Positions 1 to 6,500 of a DNA stretch of 8,920 bases are shown here, in pieces. The position numbers and the translations under genes were made by a program. The DNA is from an uncultured Eubacteriales bacterium (GTDB lineage Bacteria; Bacillota; Clostridia; Oscillospirales; Acutalibacteraceae), in contig CAKRVQ010000029.1 in NCBI GenBank assembly GCA_934408795.1, positions 1 to 8,920 on the forward strand, read 5' to 3'. Every line of letters begins with the position of its first letter. Position 1 is the first letter of the stretch. The notes under the pieces were generated by a model. That model was not told where the DNA came from. It did not search any database and was given only the letters and a program-made list of their open reading frames with translations.

Positions 1-2143
1 GGGCGTTTTCAGCCGCTTCATAGGCGCCGGCACCATCGTCGCCGCAAAGGTATCTGTAATATCCCAGTATATAAAAAGCCATAGGTTGAGCTGCTTCCGG
101 CCGCGCAGCCAGCAGCTTTTCAAGGAGTGTGACGATTTCCCCATACAACCCCATTGTATCCAACGCCTCGATCAGGTCGATACAGATCTCAAGCGGGTTG
201 CTCTGCATTATTTTGAAGAAATCCTCCTTTTCGGCCAAATACCGCATAAAGTGATCCAGCGGGTCTGCCTCCAGTGTCTGTCGGATAACATCGGAAACAT
301 CATTCCCGAGCCTTTTTTCGGCTATGATCAAAGCTGCCGTTGCGAGGGAATTGTTCTTACCGTAATCGAGGGCTTTTCGGGCGTGAAGCACGGCACTTTC
401 ATAATCCTTATTACGAATATCCAATAATGCGATTCGTGTCATGGACATTGAAAGACAGTCAGCCGCCCACGCTGCCTTATGATAATAGTTTTCGGCTTTT
501 TTGTACTCTCCCAAAGCTTCCGCAATCTGTCCGCAGACATAGTAGCATTCGCCGCTCTGCGGACGCTCATTAAAGAGACAAAGCGCGTTCGCCGCCCGCT
601 CAATATACCGTTGTGCTTTTCTGAAATTATAAAATTCCAGATTGTATTTTGCCAAGGCCGTCAATGACGGGATGTGGTTAATATCACGCTTTATAGCTTC
701 TTCCCAATAACTGTCGGGTTGTGTGACAGGGTCGCGATACTGGGCGACATGTACTCCGGCCAGATACAATTCCTGCGCCGAATTCATACCGGAGGCGGAG
801 GGCATATCGTTGATCGGTTCCGGCATATTGAATCTGTCAAATTCTTTCTCACGGTAAGACCCGATCGTTTTGCCGTCGCATGACACCGAAAAGGTCGCAT
901 ATTCGGGAAGAGTGTCCAACGACAGGCGCAGGCACTTTTCCGGCAGCAGATCATGGGTTGCGGCGAATATCTCTTTATCACCGTCGAATAGCCTGATGTC
1001 GGCGTTTCTGTAACACTTTGTCGTCTGGATTTTAAAGCAATTCCGTTCATGATCTATCTTAAGGGCGAGATTCAGGTTGGCAAATGTAGGTGTACCGATT
1101 TCCGAGATCGGATACCAATACTGTGAAAACTCCTTGGTCTCATACGGTTCTATCCAGGCAAAGTTCGGTTGATTGTCGGAATAAGAGCCTGCCATCAACT
1201 CGGCATACTGTCCGTCGGTGTCGGTGAGAGCATTTTCCCACGACTTTGCCAGCTGGCAGTAGCCCCATGTGAACATCTTTTTACCGGGTGACAGATGATG
1301 GTCTCCGATATGAACGACTCCGCATTCCTTTGCATGGTCATATCCGCCGAAAAAGTCATAATCCGAAGCGGCGGCAAAATAGCTTGTTGCGGGAACTGTG
1401 TTTTTATGATATGAAATATCCCTCTGCTCTGACATTGGAATACCGTTAAATACACCGTCCCCCGCAAGCGGATATGTAATTCTCGATTTTAAATAATGGA
1501 AGTTAACGTAGCTAACATCCTGCGGGAAAAATATCTGATACGCCTCATGGACCGGCACAGCCGCATTCTCCCACCAAAGGAATGAATGGGCCGTATCGGT
1601 ACGGTTATACAGCCGCATCCGGGTTTCAAACCGCTTTTCTCCGGGGCGCAAAACCACGCCTACCATGCCCTTCATCCTGTCAATCGGGTCATGCTCCGAC
1701 AGCCAGCATATCGCCGAGCCGTCTTCAAGCTGCTCCGTCGTATAGTCACAGGGCATGAATCCCGAAGCTCGATGGTGAAAAGGCCAATTAAACTCCACGC
1801 CGCCCGATATCCAGGAGCCGAGCACTCCGATCAATGCCGGTTTGATGACATGCTGCTTGTAGAAGAAGTCATACCCGGTGGTTTTGTCCAGCGCCGAATA
1901 TATTCTTCCGCCTATTTGCGGTAATATCTCAATTTTAAGATATTCATTTTCAAGAATTACCATCTCGTATTCTTTATCGGTACAGTGCTCCCGATCCACC
2001 TTTAAAACGACCTTGTTGGGATACGGCCTTCCGCTGGTGCGCTGATGCACGCGGTTTTCCGCAAACATCGGCAGCTCTTCCGCCGGCGGTTCCGGGTAGG
2101 TCGGGATCCGTCGCTTTTCTGTCGTGCACTTTACCCTTTCCAT
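1..2143 (-). CDS. DUF5107 domain protein with TPR repeats (C-terminus cut by window edge)
   Basis: An open frame runs without a stop from an ATG at 2143 (minus strand) to the left edge, giving 714 residues. The start follows a purine-rich AAGGA (2155-2159) 11 nt upstream, and the frame begins MERVKC. Residues about 55-350 match the DUF5107 family, which has a galactose-mutarotase-like fold. Visible signatures are NEYLKIEILPQIGGRIYSAL, the short motif SWISGGVEFNWPFHH, LWWENAAVPVHE, FFGGYDHAKE, HHLSPGKKMFTWG and APYETKEFSQYWYP-like residues (here EPYETKEFSQYWYP). Residues about 470-714 are alpha-helical TPR-type repeats, for example ALAKYNLEFYNFRKAQRYIE and IAEALGEYKKAENYYHKAA. Family members with this layout are usually about 1,000 residues or longer, so several hundred are probably missing. 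No signal peptide is seen, so it is probably cytoplasmic. The exact activity of the family is not established; the fold and the AraC-type neighbour suggest a role linked to carbohydrate use. It is transcribed divergently from the regulator at 2252. Confidence 0.9.
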   Translation of the reverse strand, partial: MERVKCTTEKRRIPTYPEPPAEELPMFAENRVHQRTSGRPYPNKVVLKVDREHCTDKEYEMVILENEYLKIEILPQIGGRIYSALDKTTGYDFFYKQHVIKPALIGVLGSWISGGVEFNWPFHHRASGFMPCDYTTEQLEDGSAICWLSEHDPIDRMKGMVGVVLRPGEKRFETRMRLYNRTDTAHSFLWWENAAVPVHEAYQIFFPQDVSYVNFHYLKSRITYPLAGDGVFNGIPMSEQRDISYHKNTVPATSYFAAASDYDFFGGYDHAKECGVVHIGDHHLSPGKKMFTWGYCQLAKSWENALTDTDGQYAELMAGSYSDNQPNFAWIEPYETKEFSQYWYPISEIGTPTFANLNLALKIDHERNCFKIQTTKCYRNADIRLFDGDKEIFAATHDLLPEKCLRLSLDTLPEYATFSVSCDGKTIGSYREKEFDRFNMPEPINDMPSASGMNSAQELYLAGVHVAQYRDPVTQPDSYWEEAIKRDINHIPSLTALAKYNLEFYNFRKAQRYIERAANALCLFNERPQSGECYYVCGQIAEALGEYKKAENYYHKAAWAADCLSMSMTRIALLDIRNKDYESAVLHARKALDYGKNNSLATAALIIAEKRLGNDVSDVIRQTLEADPLDHFMRYLAEKEDFFKIMQSNPLEICIDLIEALDTMGLYGEIVTLLEKLLAARPEAAQPMAFYILGYYRYLCGDDGAGAYEAAENA

Positions 2144-2157
2144 TTACAATCAGATCC

Positions 2158-2186
2158 TTTACTTTTGATTGTGTTTATTGTATAAT
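2158..2186 (+). promoter_or_regulatory. Candidate sigma-A-type promoter for the AraC-family regulator
   Basis: TTTACT (2158-2163) and a perfect TATAAT (2181-2186) are separated by 17 bases on the plus strand. Transcription would start near 2193, giving a leader of about 59 nt before the ATG at 2252. The perfect -10 box with optimal spacing makes this the best promoter in the intergenic region. Confidence 0.6.
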
Positions 2187-2210
2187 AGCGCCGAGGTTAA
2201 ATATATACAA
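2182..2210 (-). promoter_or_regulatory. Candidate promoter for the DUF5107 gene
   Basis: Read on the minus strand, TTGTAT (plus positions 2205-2210) and TATTAT (2182-2187) are separated by 17 bases. The -10 box matches 5 of 6 consensus bases and the -35 box 3 of 6. This would start transcription near 2175 and leave a leader of about 30 nt before the ATG at 2143. The -10 box almost coincides with the -10 box of the opposing promoter at 2181-2186. The call rests on pattern matching alone; the -35 box is weak, as expected for an activator-dependent promoter. Confidence 0.35.
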
Positions 2211-2226
2211 AAATCGATTGATTTTT
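2209..2226. repeat. Perfect inverted repeat, candidate operator
   Basis: AAAAATC (2209-2215) and GATTTTT (2220-2226) are exact reverse complements separated by GATT. The element lies downstream of the plus-strand promoter, inside the leader of the regulator, and on or just upstream of the -35 box of the minus-strand promoter. That position suits a site where a regulator represses its own gene and acts on the divergent gene. AraC-family proteins more often bind direct repeats, and AT-rich palindromes arise easily by chance, so this is only a candidate. Confidence 0.35.
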
Positions 2227-2251
2227 TAAGAAATCCGACTGAGGTGTTACA

Positions 2252-3043
2252 ATGGAACGCTTAACTCTTCCATTATCTGTCAACTGCGGATATTTTGATT
2301 GCAGTCAATTCGGTTCGCTGAAAAAATCACCTATGCGTACCGCTCCGTGCTACGAGATCGAGTTTTACTTGGAGGACGGATTGTCTACCTATTTGAACGA
2401 TAAGGAGATACCGATAAGAAAAAACCTCTTTCTTATAGCAAAGCCGGGTGATGTCCGCTATAGCCTGTTGCCGTTCAAAACGCTTTATATTAAGATCCCC
2501 GCAGAGGGAAAAACCGCGGAAACGCTGGACGATCTGCCCTGTTGCTTTATATCTTCCCACGAAACCAAGGTCAAAGAACTGCTTCGGGAGATCATATCGG
2601 TCAATGAGTCGCAGGATAAAGATCATTTTCTGTTGGCAGGTCTGATATTCTCTTTCCTGAGTTTGCTGGTTAAGGATTCAAAATATGCGGGAAATACAAC
2701 GCCGCAAAGCTACGGCTTTATGCATACCGCCAAAAAGTATATAGAAAAAAATTACAAGCGTAACTTATCTACGGCGGATATTGCTGCGGCAGCGGGATTG
2801 AGTGAATCGCGTTTTCGCTATTTGTTCGGCAGCACATACGGCATATCCCCGCATAAATATTTAATTCAGGTACGCATTGCCGCCGCTAAGAGGATGTTGT
2901 GGGATACCGACAATTCCATATCCCGGGTTGCGGAAGAATGCGGGTTCGGATGTCAGCAGTACTTAAATGATGTTTTCAGAAAAAATGTCGGTCTTACCCC
3001 GCGGCAATACCGTGAAGAATTCGCGAAAAAATACAGTATGTGA
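2252..3043 (+). CDS. AraC/XylS-family transcriptional regulator
   Basis: This is a complete gene of 263 residues, the usual length for an AraC-family sensor-regulator. The ATG at 2252 follows GAGGTG (2241-2246) with 5 nt spacing. The N-terminal about 130 residues are beta-rich and resemble a cupin-like ligand-binding domain (EIEFYLEDG, LFLIAKPGDVRYSLLP). A helical linker follows (about 105-160). Residues about 160-262 form the paired helix-turn-helix DNA-binding domain: the first HTH is LSTADIAAAAGLSESRFRYL (from residue 172), and the second contains ISRVAEECGFGCQQYLNDVF followed by the family hallmark GLTPRQYREEF. It is divergent from the DUF5107 gene with 108 bases between the start codons, so it most likely controls that gene and possibly itself. 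The ligand cannot be read from the sequence; a sugar or its derivative is an inference from the context. Confidence 0.93.
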   Translation: MERLTLPLSVNCGYFDCSQFGSLKKSPMRTAPCYEIEFYLEDGLSTYLNDKEIPIRKNLFLIAKPGDVRYSLLPFKTLYIKIPAEGKTAETLDDLPCCFISSHETKVKELLREIISVNESQDKDHFLLAGLIFSFLSLLVKDSKYAGNTTPQSYGFMHTAKKYIEKNYKRNLSTADIAAAAGLSESRFRYLFGSTYGISPHKYLIQVRIAAAKRMLWDTDNSISRVAEECGFGCQQYLNDVFRKNVGLTPRQYREEFAKKYSM

Positions 3044-3087
3044 GAGGACGGTATATATGATACGCCGTGCTGCTATCGTCGCGGGTC

Positions 3088-3113
3088 GGCGCGTTTTGGC
3101 TCCGCCTGTTTTT
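3088..3113 (+). terminator. Weak rho-independent terminator-like hairpin after the AraC-type gene
   Basis: GGCG (3088-3091) can pair with CGCC (3103-3106), and TTTTT follows at 3109-3113. The stem is only 4 bp with an 11-nt loop, so the structure is weak. It is listed because it sits 45 bases past the regulator's stop codon, where a terminator is expected. The hairpin at 3173-3207 with T-run 3218-3222 is an alternative. Confidence 0.25.
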
Positions 3114-3132
3114 ACCTGTTGTGCTTTGCAAA

Positions 3133-3183
3133 TAAGGTAAGCAAAGAGTCGAACTTTAAATGGCTGCAGTAAGGTGAGCAAAG
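3133..3183 (+). repeat. Near-identical 14-base direct repeat in the intergenic region
   Basis: TAAGGTAAGCAAAG (3133-3146) and TAAGGTGAGCAAAG (3170-3183) differ at one base and start 37 bases apart. A GCTTTGC at 3123-3129 is the exact reverse complement of GCAAAGC at 3178-3184, so alternative pairings are possible: 3124-3129 can pair with 3141-3146 or with the second copy. No function is recognised. Confidence 0.5.
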
Positions 3184-3222
3184 CGTTGATCTTCGGGTTG
3201 TTCACCGTTTGCGTCATTTTTC
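3166..3222 (+). terminator. Hairpin followed by a T-run: possible terminator
   Basis: GGTGAGCAA (3173-3181) pairs with TTGTTCACC (3199-3207), a 9-bp stem with one G-U pair and a 17-nt loop. GCA (3166-3168) and TGC (3211-3213) can extend it across a small internal loop, and a TTTTT run follows at 3218-3222. It could end the regulator transcript upstream of the surface-protein promoter. The long loop and the gap before the T-run make it a non-ideal terminator. Confidence 0.35.
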
Positions 3223-3243
3223 GACCGTTTGTGCCAAACGGAT
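3205..3243. promoter_or_regulatory. Three CCGTTTG-core elements, candidate LytTR-type activator site
   Basis: ACCGTTTGC (3205-3213) and ACCGTTTGT (3225-3233) are direct repeats 20 bases apart. TCCGTTTGG lies on the minus strand at 3243-3235, so 3226-3242 is also a perfect 7-bp inverted repeat with a 3-base centre. The published LytTR-domain consensus is [TA][AC][CA]GTTN[AG][TG], in direct repeats about two helical turns apart. The second and third copies match it fully and the first matches 8 of 9 positions. The cluster ends immediately upstream of a candidate -35 box at 3244, the usual place for an activator such as AgrA or ComE. No LytTR gene lies in the window. The gap between the 9-mers is 11 bases rather than the typical 12-13, so the assignment is tentative. 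Confidence 0.4.
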
Positions 3244-3271
3244 TGCTTTTTCCGAAAAGATGTCTATAATA
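3244..3271 (+). promoter_or_regulatory. Candidate upstream promoter (P1) of the surface-protein operon
   Basis: TTGCTT (3244-3249) and a perfect TATAAT (3266-3271) are spaced by 16 bases. Transcription would begin near 3278, leaving a leader of about 235 nt before the ATG at 3514. The -35 box is poor, consistent with dependence on an activator bound at the repeats directly upstream. Confidence 0.45.
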
Positions 3272-3340
3272 CTCTGTTGAAAAAGGAAATGTAACCGACA
3301 AAGAGTGTTATAAAACAGACAAAAAATTTCGGAAAGGGGC

Positions 3341-3369
3341 TTGACAATCATGTACAGAAACGGCGTAAT
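3341..3369 (+). promoter_or_regulatory. Candidate downstream promoter (P2) of the surface-protein operon
   Basis: A perfect -35 TTGACA (3341-3346) is followed after 17 bases by CGTAAT (3364-3369), which matches 4 of 6 consensus -10 bases. This would start near 3376 and give a leader of about 138 nt. It may be an alternative to P1 or a chance TTGACA. Confidence 0.4.
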
Positions 3370-3379
3370 CTTAGCAAGC

Positions 3380-3401
3380 AAGGGATCGCCGCGCCCTTTT
3401 T
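3380..3401 (+). other. Leader hairpin followed by a T-run, attenuator-like
   Basis: AAGGG (3380-3384) pairs with CCCTT (3394-3398), with a GC-rich 9-nt loop. The T-run is 3397-3401 and partly belongs to the stem. It lies between both candidate promoters and the start of the large gene, so it could act as a conditional terminator. The stem is short. Confidence 0.3.
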
Positions 3402-3438
3402 CAGTATTAAATTTCACTTATCATACGCTGACGAAGTT

Positions 3439-3485
3439 AACAGGCATATCCTGCCCTTTTGCTAAAGGGTGGGGGTATGCCTGTT
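3439..3485 (+). other. Two-tier stem-loop in the leader, just upstream of the ribosome binding site
   Basis: AACAGGCATA (3439-3448) is the exact reverse complement of TATGCCTGTT (3476-3485), a perfect 10-bp outer stem. Inside it, CCCTTT (3454-3459) and AAAGGG (3464-3469) form a perfect 6-bp inner stem closed by the loop TGCT. The internal loop is TCCTG against TGGGGG, in which CC/GG pairs can stack. With one bulge the outer stem extends to TTAA/TTTAA. No T-run follows, so it is not a terminator. It ends 15 bases before the AGGGAG ribosome binding site (3501-3506). A transcript-stabilising 5' hairpin, a protein-binding leader element or part of an unrecognised riboswitch are all possible. I do not recognise it as a known riboswitch class. 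Confidence 0.65.
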
Positions 3486-3513
3486 TAATTATTGCTTTGA
3501 AGGGAGAAGGCAT

Positions 3514-6500
3514 ATGAAGCAAAGCAAAGTATTGGCTTGGGCATTGTCTCTTGCAATGATGTTTACGATGTCGCCCGGTATTACCGGATATGCGGCTGAA
3601 AAGCGAAACACAATAAGAGGAGAATCGGCAGACATTGTATTGTTGGCAGCAAATACAGGCTGGCAGCCGAAACCCACAAGATCGGTATCGAGCGCGAGCG
3701 CTTTTCCGACAACACTCAATAACGGTGATGTGCTTCAGATCAACGGTCCCGTTGAATACTCGGCACCCGAGGGTGTCAGCCCTATTACGCTGGCTGCCGG
3801 TGCGGATGCCAAGATCATCATAAACGGCAAAGTCACTTTGCACGGGGCAAACGCCTCAAAAGCCAAAGGTGCCACGGCTGCGATCCGTGTGCCTCAGGGA
3901 GCAAAGCTTACTATCTACAGCGCTCATGACGAGGCGCTTTCCACCTCAAAAGCGGCACCTAAAGACACCCTCACCGTAACGGGCGGCAATGCGGCAAACG
4001 GCGCCGACGGCGGCAATGGGAAGAAGGCTGACAAAGAGACATATCTGTCTGACGGAACCCACATTCAGACAACGACATATTGGGCGACCGGAGCGGGCGG
4101 AAACGGCGGCGGAGGGGCTGCCGCTGCAATCGGCGGCAACGGCGGTAACGGCGGTGCCGGCGCGGCTTCGGAGCAAAGTCCGCAATACATGACCGTGGAT
4201 GCAGGTCTCGGCGGAAGGCACTATTACGACTCGGATAACCGAAAAGGCGCAAACGGCAAAAAAGGCGGTGTCGGTTCGACCGGCGAGTCTGCCGGAAACA
4301 TTTATATCATCGGCAGATTGACGCTCACTGCCACCGGCGGTAATGCAGCGAGCGGCGGGTCGGGCGGCAGCGGCAGTTTGGGTTATATGGTTGTCGTATC
4401 AGGTCCCGCTGCGGATTATGCGTTCGGCGGCGCCGGAGGCGGAGGCGGCGGAGGCGGCGGTTGTGCCGCTCCCGCAATCGGTGCAGGCGGTGCAGGAGGA
4501 AGCGGAGGCGGCTCCGGAGGACATCCCAGCGCCGACCATGCAGGCAATGCCCAAGGCTGCGGAGGCGGCGGAGGCGGCGGTGCATGGCCCAACGGCGGAG
4601 GCGGCGGAGGCGGAGGTTCCGAGTGTTCCGATGCCAAAGACGAGAATGACAAGCATTCCTACGGCGGGTCCGGCGGCAGCGGCGGCGGTGTCTACGGCAG
4701 CGGAAGATCCGGGTCCGCGGGTACCAGCACCGGTACAAAGGGTCACGGTTACAATAACAATCGCTACGATGCCGAGCCCGGTTCGGGCGGCTCGGGCGGA
4801 ACGGGTCTTCAGGGCTTGGCCGGCAGCGGCGGCCGCGGAGGCACGGAAAAGGATAAGGATCATTATGACGCAGGCGCAGGCGGCGGAGGCGGAGATCCCG
4901 TAACACTGCAGTCCTGGAACAAGGCGGGTAACCTGGTCATTTCCACGGCTGTCAATTTCAAAGCCGATTCTTACGGCAACGGCGGAGGAAAAGGGACGAT
5001 GTCCGCCCTGTCTCCTTATGTGATATATGACCTCATGGACTGTAAAGTAACTCTCAGTCCTGCCGAGTACACATATACGGGAAAACGGCTTCGCCCGGCG
5101 GTACAGAGCGTTACATACAGTGCCTCGACCGACAGGGACGCCCAACAGATCCCCGGGAGCGCCTCGTCGATCTCAAGCAGCGGATACAGTGCTTTATACG
5201 GTGAAAATATACACTGTCCGTCGGGTACCGTCAGCGTTTTGGGTAATCAGGATTCAAGCCGTACCACGGTGCGGACAAACGGAGCGGTTGTAGGCTCGAC
5301 CGTTGTATCGTTTAAGATCAACAAGGCGCAGCTGCTCACGGCACCCATAAGTCTCATTGCACCAAATCCTTATATAAATCAGAGTGTGACCGCAACTCTC
5401 AAGGATTATACCTCGCTGACGGCAGGAAGCGGTCAACTTGCAGATCTTCTGCGTGAGAGCTCTAAAAAGGCCGAGGGGCCGCAGGTCACATGGTCAATGA
5501 ATTCGGACACTTCCGGATACTTTACCGAGAAGAACGGACTGCAGGCGAAATTCGCGCTCACTTCGGGCAAAACGGCAAGTGTCAGGGCGACCCTGAGTGA
5601 TATGAATGACTTTGAGGACTGCACTTTCGATGTTTCTCTCACGGTGAGAGCGCTGCGGACATGGTCGACTGCCTTGTCGGCGGATACTCCGCATCCTCGT
5701 GTGCCGATCTCGGTCATATTGCCCACAGGTGTCAGCAGCGCGACTTACCAATGGTATGTCGGCGGCACAAAGGTCAACGGCGCGACGGCGCAAAGCTACA
5801 CACCTTCGGCAAGCGATATAGGAAAGAGTCTGACGGTCGTTGTGGTGCCGTCGGCGGATAGCGGATATGCAGAGTGCACTGTCACGGCGACAAACAAGGT
5901 GGAGGATCACGGGTACGACGCGAACGGCTTTTGTACGGTCTGCGATGAATATCAGCCTGCCGCAATATCGGGCGGCGTTTACAGTATCACAAACGGCGGT
6001 CAGATGTTTTGGTTTGCCGCCCTTGCGAACGGAGACGGAACGCATGTGGTATTCACCGAGAAAAACGCTGCGGCATCCGCCCTGCTGACTAAGGATATTG
6101 ACCTTGAAAACAGAGAGTGGACGCCTATAGGCAAATACGGCAATAACTATACCGGAAACTTTAACGGACAGGGTCATACCGTGTCAAAACTCCGTATTAC
6201 GAAAACAAATGCCTCGGTCGGTCTGTTCGGGCGTACAACGGGAACCATCCGTGATTTTACCGTTGACGGAAACATCACTCTGTCAGGCGCGGGATCGCGT
6301 ATCGGCGGAGCCGTCGGCACGGCTTACGGCGGAACGATATCCGGCATAATTTCAAAGGTCAATATCAGTGATGCGGGGTACGCGAGCAGCCACTTCGGCG
6401 GCGTGGTCGGAGGAGTGGATTCCGTCGTCAGCACCATAGAAAGGTGCATGTACTTCGGAGAGATAAACATAACGGCATCCACAGACTGTATCGGAGGTAT

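Noticed and set aside
86..1924. Plus-strand open frames of about 60-113 codons across the left part
   Set aside because: They lie antisense to the continuous DUF5107/TPR frame, which has strong family signatures throughout.
2129..2266. Similar N-terminal residues (MERV and MERL) of the two divergent proteins as a sign of duplicated start regions
   Set aside because: Only the first three codons agree, the following sequence is unrelated and the proteins belong to different families; coincidence is the simpler explanation.
3469..3513. Upstream in-frame ATG at 3469 as the start of the large protein
   Set aside because: It lies inside the strong leader hairpin with no ribosome binding site at good spacing (only AAAGGG immediately before it, also inside the stem), and it would put 15 residues before a perfect signal peptide. 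The ATG at 3514 has AGGGAG at 7 nt.
3278..3513. c-di-GMP riboswitch in the leader of the surface gene
   Set aside because: Such switches often precede Clostridia adhesin genes, but I see neither the conserved GEMM core nor a tetraloop-receptor arrangement in this leader.
3963..4996. Collagen-like triple-helix domain
   Set aside because: The glycine-rich part lacks a regular Gly-X-Y period and the proline content typical of collagen-like bacterial proteins; poly-Gly and Gly-Gly-X runs dominate.
4325..5145. Long minus-strand and alternate-frame open frames rich in Pro, Ala or Arg in the Gly-rich segment
   Set aside because: They mirror GGC/GGA codons of the large gene, lack convincing ribosome binding sites and have low-complexity composition. 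The plus-strand frame carries the signal peptide and real domains on both sides.
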